A stretch of 64,000 nucleotides of DNA, taken from positions 1 through 64,000 of the forward strand of contig JASJPB010000042.1 in the NCBI GenBank assembly GCA_031426915.1, given 5' to 3'. This stretch comes from Sulfurimicrobium sp031426915 (GTDB taxonomy: Bacteria; Pseudomonadota; Gammaproteobacteria; Burkholderiales; Sulfuricellaceae). Every line of letters begins with the position of its first letter. Position 1 is the stretch's first letter. Below, in pieces: positions 1 to 7,292 of the stretch. The notes under the pieces are model-generated. The model was not told the DNA's origin. It did no database searches and saw only the letters and a list, made by a program, of their open reading frames with translations. The position numbers were made by a program, and so were the translations under genes.

Positions 1-45
1 GGAAAACTCGCTCTGATAATTACTCGAAAAAGGGTTTTTCTACAG

Positions 46-138
46 CGTCAACGTTTAGCTTGAGGGGCCCGGCGGCGCAGCCGACGGGGTGCCGAGAAGC
101 GAAGCTTCTCGGCGGTCCCCTCGAAGCGATGGTTAGGC
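46..138 (-). repeat. attC site closing cassette 7 (distal end of visible array)
   Basis: Imperfect palindrome of about 93 bp. On the minus strand it starts with a core GCCTAAC (complement of 132-138) that overlaps the stop codon of the upstream cassette gene, and ends with a GTTGACG-like core (complement of 46-52) that departs from GTTRRRY in the last positions. The interior carries a strong hairpin (GCCGAGAAGC / GCTTCTCGGC, 91-114) and complementary outer arms near 61 and 119. The weaker outer core may mean a decayed or terminal site. Confidence 0.75.
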
Positions 139-540
139 ACGTGTGTTGGCCTCCCAATCGCTCCAGTATTTTTCACTGGCGGCACCGAGAGCCTCGTAGC
201 TGACTGGGCTCCCTGAGTCGAGTGAGACTTCCATTTCCTTGAATGCGAGCTCAAGGGTGCCCATCGCACAATCCAGAACGAGAGGCTCAATGGAGGTCAC
301 ATACAGAATCTCCGGCTGTTTGGTTGCGATCGTCGGGATGTCCGAAATCGGTTCTTTGCCGTATTCGGTGTACTCGAACTTCGTGCAACCGAATAGCGTG
401 AGAATGAAGACTTGCCCCTCGCCAGCGAACATCTTACGAAGGTATGGAATGTTGAGGCGAAGGGCTACTGAGCCGGGCACAGCCCCAACGATCTGTTCGA
501 CTACGCCATCGTGAAATACGCCCAAGATGTCCGGGTTCAA
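133..540 (-). CDS. Integron cassette 7: unknown protein, 135 aa
   Basis: Soluble 135-aa protein that I do not recognise; no membrane segment, signal peptide or catalytic motif is visible. It fills the space between two attC sites, and its TAA stop lies inside the core of the 46-138 site, which is how cassette genes normally end. The start used is a TTG at 538-540, eight bases inside the cassette boundary and without a clear ribosome site, so the true start could be further in. It is read away from the integrase, like all genes of the array. Confidence 0.7.
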   Translation of the reverse strand: MNPDILGVFHDGVVEQIVGAVPGSVALRLNIPYLRKMFAGEGQVFILTLFGCTKFEYTEYGKEPISDIPTIATKQPEILYVTSIEPLVLDCAMGTLELAFKEMEVSLDSGSPVSYEALGAASEKYWSDWEANTRA

Positions 541-547
541 TTGGGGT

Positions 548-613
548 GCCTAACGTAGAAGTGAGCGGCCTGCGCGGCTTTTCGCGCAGGTCCGCTCGAC
601 TGCCGGGTTGGGC
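548..613 (-). repeat. attC site between cassettes 6 and 7
   Basis: Short attC of 66 bp. The minus strand carries GCCCAAC (complement of 607-613) at its start and an exact GTTRRRY core, GTTAGGC (complement of 548-554), at its end. The middle folds as CCTGCGCGG / TTCGCGCAGG (about 569-590). It differs in sequence from the other two attC types in this array. Confidence 0.85.
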
Positions 614-614
614 A

Positions 615-1181
615 TCATTTTTGTTGCTCCAGTGCTTTGCGAATTCGCTCTAGTTCTTCAACAATGGGATCACGTTCTCCCTCGCTTCCGATGTAGGGGC
701 GAAGATCGATGGCGCTCGATTCTTCTGCGGCTTTCCCAAAGAACTGATAGTTGGCGATGATATTGAACTGTACCGGCGACACCTCGGGACTTGCACCTTC
801 ACCAAATAGAACCCACCCCTGTGCAAGAGAGAAAATCAGCTCTGCACCCGGCGGGAAACTATCGATGGGCGTAGAAAACGCAGTCATCGTTCGCAGGTTT
901 CGATTGGGGTTTGCCTTTTCTCCGAACTGAAAGAAATCTCGATCAAGCGTTAGCCGTAGGTTGTGTGCACTCGTCTGCCCCGTATTTTTCACTCGCAGAT
1001 AGAGCACTGACGTATGTGGCCGAATGAAAGGAGCGATGACGATATATGGCCTTCGGATAGCCTCGGATTGCTCTCGAATTTCCTCAACAGAAGCTTCGCT
1101 TGCCTTCGCCATGCGGTGCGTTAAGTAGACGTATATCGCTGTAATGAACGCGAGAATGGCAGTGAGATACTCGATGACCAT
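615..1181 (-). CDS. Integron cassette 6: small membrane-anchored unknown protein
   Basis: A 188-aa protein with one N-terminal membrane segment (about residues 5-24, rich in I/L/A/Y), a short charged helix, then a soluble domain ending in a charged helix. The start at 1181 is chosen because AGGAG lies at proper spacing before it; an upstream ATG at 1202 sits inside the attC core. The TGA stop is two bases from the next attC. The single-TM-plus-soluble architecture is common among uncharacterised cassette proteins. No function can be assigned. Confidence 0.75.
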   Translation of the reverse strand: MVIEYLTAILAFITAIYVYLTHRMAKASEASVEEIREQSEAIRRPYIVIAPFIRPHTSVLYLRVKNTGQTSAHNLRLTLDRDFFQFGEKANPNRNLRTMTAFSTPIDSFPPGAELIFSLAQGWVLFGEGASPEVSPVQFNIIANYQFFGKAAEESSAIDLRPYIGSEGERDPIVEELERIRKALEQQK

Positions 1182-1196
1182 GTCGGCTCCTATGAC

Positions 1197-1283
1197 GCCC
1201 AACGTGGAGCTAACCGGCGCTGCGCGGCTTTATCGCGCAGCGTCCAGCGACCGAAGGGAGCGAGGTTGAGCGCCGGGTTATGC
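1197..1283 (-). repeat. attC site between cassettes 5 and 6 (type B)
   Basis: 87-bp site with GCATAAC at the gene-proximal side (complement of 1277-1283) and exact GTTGGGC core at 1197-1203. The central stem CGCTGCGCG / CGCGCAGCG (about 1218-1242) is perfect. It is nearly identical to the sites at 2733-2801 and 3526-3621, defining one attC family. Confidence 0.9.
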
Positions 1284-2033
1284 CGCATTGCTAGCGCTGT
1301 CTAACAATGTCCGCCTTCCTTCGTGAAGGAATTCATACGTAATCTCCCCCGTTCTCATGTCATTGCGTCTCTTGATCAGCTCCAATTTGACCAATTCGCC
1401 AAGGTCAAACTCGGTCTTTACCTTTGACTCCTTACTGGATTTCATCAGGATATCGTCATTCATCTTCCCGCCTGCTTTCTCGAGTAGCTTAAGTAGCGCA
1501 AGCTGAGTCGGTGTTACAGCGCGCTGTGAAGAATCGCCCTTGATGGGGGGGGCTGGCGGCGGTTCGGTTTGCCCGTTTGTCATTTCTAGCTTCAGGCGCG
1601 AAATTTCGCCATTCAACCGATCGACAATTTCTTGGTGAGCCTTTTCCGTCTGAAGAACTTCGGCTCGAATCTTGCGAGATTCTTCAATCGTTAGCAGTGT
1701 TTCATCTTCAATACGTTGTCGAACTTCGTTTATTTCCTTTTGCCTGCGTCGGGTGAATTCGTAAACAAATTTGGCGGGGTATGGATACACAAAAATGTAG
1801 GCAAAAGTGGTGGCAGCAGGAAGCAGCGCACCATTGAGAATCAACGACCAAGTGGTCGAGAAAACGATTGTGTCGATAAGGGCAAAAGTTTGAGAAACGG
1901 ATGCCGCAGAAAATAAAATCACAATGAACTTGTAATTCCATAAGCACCATGAAATTGCAAAGCTGCCAATCAAAGGGCTTGCAATCCGCTCGCTAAGTTG
2001 CGCCTTTGCCGACTTCACTATTTCATCAACCAT
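1278..2033 (-). CDS. Integron cassette 5: membrane/coiled-coil protein with C-terminal winged-helix-like region
   Basis: A 251-aa protein with two hydrophobic segments near the N-terminus (about residues 20-50 and 65-95), a charged coiled coil (about 95-150), a proline-rich linker, and a C-terminal region (about 170-245) whose helix pattern, with a leucine-rich 'ELVKLELIKRR' stretch, resembles a winged helix. The start at 2033 follows AAGGAAACATTG; two earlier in-frame ATGs overlap the attC core and are rejected. The TAA stop lies in the next attC core. I do not recognise the family. Membrane attachment plus a possible nucleic-acid-binding domain suggests sensing or defence, but that is only inference. 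Confidence 0.75.
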   Translation of the reverse strand: MVDEIVKSAKAQLSERIASPLIGSFAISWCLWNYKFIVILFSAASVSQTFALIDTIVFSTTWSLILNGALLPAATTFAYIFVYPYPAKFVYEFTRRRQKEINEVRQRIEDETLLTIEESRKIRAEVLQTEKAHQEIVDRLNGEISRLKLEMTNGQTEPPPAPPIKGDSSQRAVTPTQLALLKLLEKAGGKMNDDILMKSSKESKVKTEFDLGELVKLELIKRRNDMRTGEITYEFLHEGRRTLLDSASNAA

Positions 2034-2047
2034 CAATGTTTCCTTAG

Positions 2048-2171
2048 GCATAACGTTCAAATTGAGGGGCTGGCCGACCGCAAAACATGGCCGGAGCCCC
2101 GAAAGTTCAAATAACCACAGGCCGTGAAGAGAGCGCTTATCGGCCAGTCCCTCTCGAATGCAGGGTTGGGC
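2048..2171 (-). repeat. attC site between cassettes 4 and 5 (type A, long)
   Basis: 124-bp attC with GCCCAAC (complement of 2165-2171) and a GTTATGC core (2048-2054). Outer arms GGGGCTGGCC (2066-2075) and GGCCAGTCCC (near 2143) are complementary over much of their length, and an inner GGCCGGAGCC / AGGCCGTG segment adds structure. Apart from scattered substitutions it matches the attC at 4104-4224. Confidence 0.88.
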
Positions 2172-2174
2172 GAC

Positions 2175-2714
2175 TTACGTGAAATCAAAGAAGTCGGCCA
2201 GCAACAGGCCATTTTTGCCTCTTTGGCGACCATCAAGGCACATGACTTCGACCCGTGGGATTGCCAGCAACTCTTGCGTTAGATCCCGCCCCGGCAAGAA
2301 TGTCCCTACGGATTGTCCATGGCGATTGGGCGACAGGAAGGCAACTCTGATTCGCTCCGGGTTGAAAACACCTATGAATGATTCGACAGACTTGACTACG
2401 TCGGGCATCTTTCGGAAGGCGTCGGGCTGAAATGGCCCTGCATAACACCAACGACCAGCTCCCATTTTGTTGCTCGTTTTTTCGAGGAATTCTTTTGGAG
2501 TTTCGTCGTACTCATGCGGTGAGGTCAGTCGTAGATAAAGGCGACGCTCGTTGCTCAGGTGATAAATCTCGGGAAGTCGCGGTTGCGCAGATGACGGCGG
2601 TGGGACTCCTTCTGTGCCCAGCCTGCGGTCGAGAAATAGTGATCGAAGCGTTGTGCTCTTTCCAGAATCTTGTGGTGCAACGACAAAAAGTGCGCGTTCA
2701 AGAAGTCGTGTCAT
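2175..2714 (-). CDS. Integron cassette 4: P-loop protein of unknown function
   Basis: A 179-aa protein with a nucleotide-binding P-loop near the N-terminus: after a hydrophobic strand (ALFVVAP) comes APQDSGKST, fitting [AG]xxxxGK[ST]. The start at 2714 is supported by GGAG seven bases upstream; a longer reading from 2750 would begin within attC. The rest is a small alpha/beta domain with a hydrophobic strand near 135-140, compatible with a minimal P-loop fold. No Walker B or family motif is clear enough to name it. Possible roles are nucleotide kinase-like or small NTPase. Confidence 0.75.
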   Translation of the reverse strand: MTRLLERALFVVAPQDSGKSTTLRSLFLDRRLGTEGVPPPSSAQPRLPEIYHLSNERRLYLRLTSPHEYDETPKEFLEKTSNKMGAGRWCYAGPFQPDAFRKMPDVVKSVESFIGVFNPERIRVAFLSPNRHGQSVGTFLPGRDLTQELLAIPRVEVMCLDGRQRGKNGLLLADFFDFT

Positions 2715-2732
2715 TGATGCTCCGATTGAGTT

Positions 2733-2801
2733 GCCCAACGTGGAGGCCACCGGCGCTACGCGGCTTTATCGCGCAGCGTCCGGTGGACCGCAGGGTTATG
2801 C
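2733..2801 (-). repeat. attC site between cassettes 3 and 4 (type B, short)
   Basis: 69-bp attC with core GTTGGGC (2733-2739) and gene-side GCATAAC (complement of 2795-2801). The central stem ACGCGG / CGCGC and loop match the 1197-1283 family, but the CGAAGGGAGCGAGGTTGAGC-like insert seen in its relatives is missing, which explains the shorter length. Confidence 0.88.
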
Positions 2802-3506
2802 GTCGTCTTCAAGCGCGACAGGGTGAATTGCGACATATACGGTTTCGGCGAATTGTTCGAGAAAAGTGCGAACTGCGTTGAATGCCTCCTCTGCGTACTC
2901 TGCCGTAGGCACGGCATACTGATGATGTAGGTCGCTGTACACGAGCAGGCCCTTGCTCCGATATTCGACCTCTGTCTTGCTGCGAAGGCTCTTGGGCAGT
3001 TCTTCTGTTGCACCGTCGTGGTGTACCAGCGCATTACGAAAGCCCTTCAACTCCTCAAGCTTGGTGCGGACGGACTTCTCTGGGAATGGCTTCACGGAAA
3101 GTAGGCGCGAGAAAAACTTGTCAGTCTGCTCAAGAAAATCACCAGCGCGAAGGTCTTGCAGACCGAACGGAATGTCCTTCTCTCGACGCACGTACTCCGC
3201 AAGATCCTTGATACACGCCTCGAAAACCGACCACAGCGAAATGATGAATCCACCACGGAAGACTTTTGGGAAAAGCTCCTCGACCGTGTTCTTGAGTTGA
3301 TCGACTTCGTATTCGACATCGTCCGGGGCCATCGCATGCGCCTCTTTCTTGAGGCGAGCGTAAAGCCGCACAGCACGTTGCCCCTTCAAGTGGTCGAGTT
3401 GGTCCTCTATCGCGGTGCGCGCAGCATCCAGGCCGGCCATACGTAGCGACGGGCCGGGGTATTCGACGCTCCTGCGGTAAAGCTCAGCTAGCGATGTATG
3501 TGACAT
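2796..3506 (-). CDS. Integron cassette 3: HEPN-like protein
   Basis: Helical 236-aa protein. The motif FRNALVHH (Arg157, His162) fits the R-x4-6-H catalytic signature of HEPN RNases, preceded by a long helical stretch (about 65-135) containing 'SLWSVFEACIKDLAEY', as in RiboL-PSP/MAE_28990-type HEPN proteins. HEPN domains are typical of toxin-antitoxin, abortive-infection and CRISPR systems. No separate antitoxin gene lies within the cassette, so it would act alone or with a distant partner. The TAA stop overlaps the attC core. The HEPN call rests on the motif and helical context only. Confidence 0.65.
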   Translation of the reverse strand: MSHTSLAELYRRSVEYPGPSLRMAGLDAARTAIEDQLDHLKGQRAVRLYARLKKEAHAMAPDDVEYEVDQLKNTVEELFPKVFRGGFIISLWSVFEACIKDLAEYVRREKDIPFGLQDLRAGDFLEQTDKFFSRLLSVKPFPEKSVRTKLEELKGFRNALVHHDGATEELPKSLRSKTEVEYRSKGLLVYSDLHHQYAVPTAEYAEEAFNAVRTFLEQFAETVYVAIHPVALEDDA

Positions 3507-3525
3507 AGACTGGACGACTCAAGAT

Positions 3526-3621
3526 GCATAACGTGGAGCTAACCGGCGCTGCGCGGCTTTATCGCGCAGCGTCCAGCGACCGAGGGGAGCGAGGGGAGCG
3601 AGGTTGAGCGAAGGGTTAGAC
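3526..3621 (-). repeat. attC site between cassettes 2 and 3 (type B)
   Basis: 96-bp site with GTCTAAC (complement of 3615-3621) and a GTTATGC core (3526-3532). The central CGCTGCGCG / CGCGCAGCG stem is identical to that of 1197-1283. The block GGGGAGCGA occurs twice in tandem near 3583-3600, so this copy has gained a 9-bp internal duplication. Confidence 0.9.
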
Positions 3622-4077
3622 ACAACGGCGTAGCGCGTTCAGTTCAATCTGTAGCTCGGAGACCCTTTGTCGGTGCCAGTCGAGTGAGCGGCCATCACGG
3701 ACTGTAAAAGGAACTGCTCTAAGGGCTCGAAAGAAGTAAACCATGCCAATCGCGTAGCTTGCAAGACCAATTGGCTCGATGAACGAGTTGGCAACAGCTC
3801 CCATTGCCATATAAATGAGACCCACCACAACGCGGTTTGCTGCACCGTAGAGCGCTAATAGGATGAAGTTAACCTTTTCCATCGGTGCTGCTAGCATGTA
3901 TTGAGATTGAAGCTGCTCGAATTCAAGGGTTTCTTCTTTCCAAGCCTTATTAAATCTTCCTATGAACTTGGACACCCGAATGCCTGAGCGGCGAAAGACT
4001 TCAAAAAGCAACCAGAAACCGAAGCCTCCGATTATGTTCTGAGCAATTGGTGTCAGTTCGAAGATTTTCTCGAGCAT
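3616..4077 (-). CDS. Integron cassette 2: small membrane protein
   Basis: A 153-aa protein with a hydrophobic N-terminal helix (about residues 12-28) and two further hydrophobic segments (about 72-95 and 100-122), and a charged coiled-coil-like tail. The start at 4077 has AGAGGA six bases upstream; the upstream in-frame ATG at 4164 lies inside the attC palindrome. The family is unknown to me. The TAA stop at 3616-3618 is inside the attC core. Confidence 0.75.
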   Translation of the reverse strand: MLEKIFELTPIAQNIIGGFGFWLLFEVFRRSGIRVSKFIGRFNKAWKEETLEFEQLQSQYMLAAPMEKVNFILLALYGAANRVVVGLIYMAMGAVANSFIEPIGLASYAIGMVYFFRALRAVPFTVRDGRSLDWHRQRVSELQIELNALRRCV

Positions 4078-4103
4078 TGCTATTCCTCTGGGGAAGTTGT
4101 GGT

Positions 4104-4224
4104 GCCCAACGTTCAAATTGAGGGGCTGGCCGCACAGAACTTGGCCGGAGCCCCGAGAGTTCAAAAAACCGCAGGCCGTGAAAGAACGCTTATCGGCCAG
4201 TCCCTCTCGAATGCAGGGTTAGCC
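4104..4224 (-). repeat. attC site between cassettes 1 and 2 (type A, long)
   Basis: 121-bp site with exact core GTTGGGC (4104-4110) and gene-side GGCTAAC (complement of 4218-4224). It is close in sequence to the 2048-2171 site over its full length, showing that two non-adjacent cassettes share one attC family. Confidence 0.9.
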
Positions 4225-4232
4225 CCCACGGA

Positions 4233-4694
4233 TTAGAAAGAACGCACTTGGGCACAGTCTTCGTGGTCATAGACTTCACCCTTGCAAGAGCTACAGCGAT
4301 ACAAAGTACCGCCATAGTCCTGTGAGATACGCTGAAGAATGCCTCGCTTCCGAGATTCGAAGCAGGAAACACAGAGCCACGGTGAGGCTGCATTCGTGCC
4401 TTTGTCTTTGACTTCATAAACGAAGACACCCTCAGCGATCTTGGTCAATTCGAATTGGGCCGCCTCGTGTTCCCAATTCGAAATGCGTTCCATAGCTTCC
4501 TTCAAGGAGCGGTTTTCTTGAGCCAGAGTTTGATTCTCACCCTGTAGCCCGAGGATAGCACTCTGCAAGCCAATGATGGAATTTTGAAGTTCGATTGCTT
4601 TCTCCGTGACCGCGCTATCAATCTTGCGACTGATTATGAGAGATGCAAAGTCCTTCGCAGTAGATATGGCGGATAAGGTAGTGGCAATGTCCAT
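4233..4694 (-). CDS. Integron cassette 1: coiled-coil protein with a C-terminal zinc-ribbon motif
   Basis: A 153-aa protein closest to the integrase, so in the position expected for the most recently inserted and best expressed cassette. A long amphipathic region (about residues 25-80) with GENQTLAQENRSLKE-type heptads suggests a coiled coil. Near the C-terminus two knuckles, CVSC and CSSC separated by about 22 residues, look like a zinc ribbon. The ATG at 4694 has GAGGA at good spacing. I do not recognise a family; oligomeric metal-binding protein is the most that can be said. Confidence 0.78.
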   Translation of the reverse strand: MDIATTLSAISTAKDFASLIISRKIDSAVTEKAIELQNSIIGLQSAILGLQGENQTLAQENRSLKEAMERISNWEHEAAQFELTKIAEGVFVYEVKDKGTNAASPWLCVSCFESRKRGILQRISQDYGGTLYRCSSCKGEVYDHEDCAQVRSF

Positions 4695-4715
4695 AGCGAT
4701 CCTCGGTCTTGTGAT

Positions 4716-4834
4716 GGCTAACGTGGTATAGCCGTCAATTCGGCCAATAAAAGTTTATTGGACTGTCCGATAATCTCGGATGCCGTGCTAACATTTTGTA
4801 TATTCAAGTTCTTCTTGGCCGCCGGTTGCTCTAG
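4716..4834. promoter_or_regulatory. attI-like region and integrase/cassette promoter region
   Basis: The stretch between the first cassette boundary (GTTAGCC, complement of 4716-4722) and the integrase start is where attI and the promoters must lie. It contains a perfect inverted repeat CCAATAAA-AG-TTTATTGG (4744-4761) and a 13-bp direct repeat TGTCCGATAATCT at 4764-4776 and again at 4836-4848, the second copy inside the start of the integrase gene. A TATATT at 4799-4804 could be a -10 for the integrase. On the minus strand a TTGACG (complement of about 4733-4738) could be a -35 for the cassettes, with only a weak -10. No LexA box was seen. Confidence 0.55.
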
Positions 4835-5833
4835 ATGTCCGATAATCTTTCCATACCCTTCGCCGCGCCCGAGGCACCAAAACTGCTGGACCGCGTCCGG
4901 GACCGGTTGCGGCTCAAGCATTACAGCCTGCGTACCGAAACGGCATATTCTGGGTGGATTAAACGCTATATCTTCTTTCATGGCAAGCGGCACCCTGGCG
5001 AGATGGGGAAGGAGGAGGTCGAGGCTTTTCTGACTTCGCTGGCGGTTGAACGCAACGTGAGCGCGGCGACGCAGAATCAGGCATTGAGCGCCTTGTTGTT
5101 TCTTTATCGCGAGGTGCTGGGGATTGAATTGCCCTGGCTGGACGATGTGACGCGGGCAAAGAAGCCCGCGCGCCTGCCGACGGTCTTGACGCGGGAGGAA
5201 ACGGCTGCCCTGCTTGGGCAGATCGGGGATGGCGAATTGCAGTTGGTCGTGCGCCTGCTGTATGGCAGTGGAATGCGGCTGCTGGAGTGCTTGCGCCTGA
5301 GGGTGAAGGACGTGGATTTGGCGCGGAGCGAGATCGTGGTGCGCGACGGCAAGGGCGGCAAGGACCGCGTCACCATGGTGCCGCTACAGTTGACGGTGCC
5401 GCTACGGGCGCAAATCGCGAAAGCGAAGGTGCAGCACGAGGTGGACCTGGCGGCAGGGCGGGGCGAGGTCTGGCTGCCGGACGCGCTGGCGGTTAAATAT
5501 CCCAGCGCGGCGCGCGCTTTCGGGTGGCAATATGTTTTTCCGGCGAGTGGGTTTTCCGTGGACCCCCGGTCCGGTTCGGTTCGCCGGCATCACGTGGACG
5601 AAAAGCGTGTGCAGCGGACGGTCAAGGCGGCGGCGGAGCAAGTTGGTATCACTAAGCCGGTTTCGCCCCACACCCTGCGCCACTCCTTCGCCACCCATTT
5701 GCTGGAAGGCGGCTACGACATACGCACGGTGCAGGAGTTGTTGGGCCACTCGGACGTGAGCACAACGATGATCTATACCCATGTCCTCAACCGTGGCGGG
5801 CGTGGGGTGGAAAGCCCGCTGGATCGGCTCTGA
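4835..5833 (+). CDS. intI: Integron integrase IntI (tyrosine recombinase)
   Basis: A 332-aa tyrosine recombinase that inserts and excises cassettes by attI x attC recombination. The catalytic set is complete: Arg148 (YGSGMRLLE), His279 and Arg282 (SPHTLRHSF), His305 (LLGHSDV) and nucleophile Tyr314 (TMIYTH). The IntI-specific insertion between patches 2 and 3 is present (about residues 212-240, LPDALAVKYPSA then FGWQYVFP), which separates IntI from XerC/D. The N-terminal SAM-like domain covers about 20-105. The gene is divergent from the cassettes, the standard integron layout. The start has a weak ribosome site but no better alternative. It appears intact and probably active. Confidence 0.96.
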   Translation: MSDNLSIPFAAPEAPKLLDRVRDRLRLKHYSLRTETAYSGWIKRYIFFHGKRHPGEMGKEEVEAFLTSLAVERNVSAATQNQALSALLFLYREVLGIELPWLDDVTRAKKPARLPTVLTREETAALLGQIGDGELQLVVRLLYGSGMRLLECLRLRVKDVDLARSEIVVRDGKGGKDRVTMVPLQLTVPLRAQIAKAKVQHEVDLAAGRGEVWLPDALAVKYPSAARAFGWQYVFPASGFSVDPRSGSVRRHHVDEKRVQRTVKAAAEQVGITKPVSPHTLRHSFATHLLEGGYDIRTVQELLGHSDVSTTMIYTHVLNRGGRGVESPLDRL

Positions 5834-5844
5834 GAAAAGCTTGA

Positions 5845-6570
5845 ATGGCAATCGATAATAAAACCCGGCGGGAAAATCAGCCCGCCTTCGTGCTACATAC
5901 CTATCCCTATCGCGAGACCAGCCTGATCGTCGAGGTGTTCAGCCGCGATCTGGGGCGTGTGGCGCTGGTGGCGCGCGGGGCGCGACGGCCCAAATCTGCG
6001 GTGCGCGGCTTGTTGCTGTCCTTTCAACCGCTCAGCCTGAGCTGGTTCGGCAAGTCCGAGCTGCGTACCCTGCACAGCGCCGAGTGGCAGGGGGGTCAGC
6101 CGCAGTTGAAGGGCATGGCGCTGATTTGCGGTTTTTATCTCAACGAGCTGCTGCTCAAACTGCTGCATCGGGATGACCCGCACGAGCAGCTTTTCGATCA
6201 CTATCAGGAAGCGTTGCGCCTGCTCAGTGTCAGCCACGATCACGCGGCCATTTTGCGGCGTTTCGAGAAGCGCATGCTGCAGGAACTGGGTTATGCGCTG
6301 ACGCTCGACCGCGAGGCGGAAACGGGTGCTCCCGTGGAGGCGGGCGAGCGCTATGTCTACGTGATCGAGCGTGGCCCGCTACGCCATTCCGCGGCGCAAA
6401 TCGGTGTAGAATTGCGCGGCAAAACCCTGCTCGATCTGCATGCCGACGATTACAGCGATCCGGTCACGCTGCAGCAGGGCAAGGCGCTGATGCGTACGCT
6501 GCTCAACCACTTGCTTGGCGACCAGCCGCTGCATACGCGGCAATTATTGAAGGATTTACAACAAATATGA
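5845..6570 (+). CDS. recO: DNA repair protein RecO
   Basis: A 241-aa RecO, which with RecF/RecR loads RecA on gapped DNA. The N-terminal OB fold shows the usual pattern (AFVLHTYPYRETSLIVEVFS, then a GRVALVARGARRPKS turn) and a helical C-terminal domain follows. Length is normal. It starts 11 bases after intI and overlaps pdxJ by 4 bases (ATGA), so it heads a recO-pdxJ-acpS-nagZ operon, a common betaproteobacterial order. The integron is therefore anchored next to recO. Confidence 0.95.
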   Translation: MAIDNKTRRENQPAFVLHTYPYRETSLIVEVFSRDLGRVALVARGARRPKSAVRGLLLSFQPLSLSWFGKSELRTLHSAEWQGGQPQLKGMALICGFYLNELLLKLLHRDDPHEQLFDHYQEALRLLSVSHDHAAILRRFEKRMLQELGYALTLDREAETGAPVEAGERYVYVIERGPLRHSAAQIGVELRGKTLLDLHADDYSDPVTLQQGKALMRTLLNHLLGDQPLHTRQLLKDLQQI

Positions 6571-7292
6571 TCCAGCTTGGCGTAAACATTGATCATGTCG
6601 CCACCCTGCGCCAGCAGCGCGGCACGCTTTATCCCAGCCCGGTGCAGGCGGCGCTGATGGCGGAATCCTCCGGGGCGGATTCGATCACGCTGCATCTGCG
6701 CGAGGACCGCCGCCATATCCAGGATGCGGACGTGGAAATCTTGCGCCAGGTGTTGCAGACGCGCATGAATCTGGAAATGGCGGTGACGGACGAGATGCTG
6801 GCCATCGCCCTGCGCGTGCGCCCACAGGATGTTTGCCTGGTGCCGGAAAAGCGCGAGGAATTGACCACTGAGGGCGGGCTGGATGTGGTGGGGCATTTCG
6901 ACAAGGTGCGCGAGGCATGCATCAAACTCGCGCAGGCGGGCATCCGGGTTTCGCTTTTCATCGATGCCGACCGGAGGCAGATGGACGCGGCCAGCGCGGC
7001 TGGCGCTCCGGTGGTGGAGATCCATACCGGCCACTATGCCGACGCCAAATCCCATGCCGAGCAGCAGCAGGAATTCGCGCGCATCGCGGATGCATCCGCG
7101 CATGGCCAGTCCCTCGGCTTGCGGGTCAACGCCGGGCACGGCCTGCATTATCACAATGTACAACCCATCGCCGCCATTCCGGGCATGGCCGAACTGAATA
7201 TCGGCCATGCCATCGTTGCCCACGCGCTGTTCGTGGGCTGGGAAAATGCGGTGCGGGAAATGAAATCCCTGATGGTGGCAGCCGTTCGGTGA
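6567..7292 (+). CDS. pdxJ: Pyridoxine 5'-phosphate synthase PdxJ
   Basis: A 241-aa TIM-barrel enzyme condensing 1-deoxyxylulose 5-phosphate with 3-amino-2-oxopropyl phosphate to make pyridoxine 5'-phosphate. Family hallmarks include the N-terminal GVNIDHVATLRQQRG, the SGADSITLHLREDRRHI segment and NAGHGLHYHN near the C-terminus. Length is typical. The ATG overlaps the recO stop, and its own TGA overlaps the GTG start of acpS, so translation is probably coupled. Confidence 0.97.
   Translation: MIQLGVNIDHVATLRQQRGTLYPSPVQAALMAESSGADSITLHLREDRRHIQDADVEILRQVLQTRMNLEMAVTDEMLAIALRVRPQDVCLVPEKREELTTEGGLDVVGHFDKVREACIKLAQAGIRVSLFIDADRRQMDAASAAGAPVVEIHTGHYADAKSHAEQQQEFARIADASAHGQSLGLRVNAGHGLHYHNVQPIAAIPGMAELNIGHAIVAHALFVGWENAVREMKSLMVAAVR

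Noticed and set aside
3616..4164. Long cassette reading frames starting inside attC sites (for example 4164, 2750, 2060, 1202)
   Set aside because: These ATGs lie within the attC palindromes, while a ribosome site precedes a later ATG in each case; the later starts were used.
4723..4834. LexA/SOS box controlling intI
   Set aside because: No CTG-N10-CAG pair with good flanks was found; the palindrome there does not match the LexA consensus.
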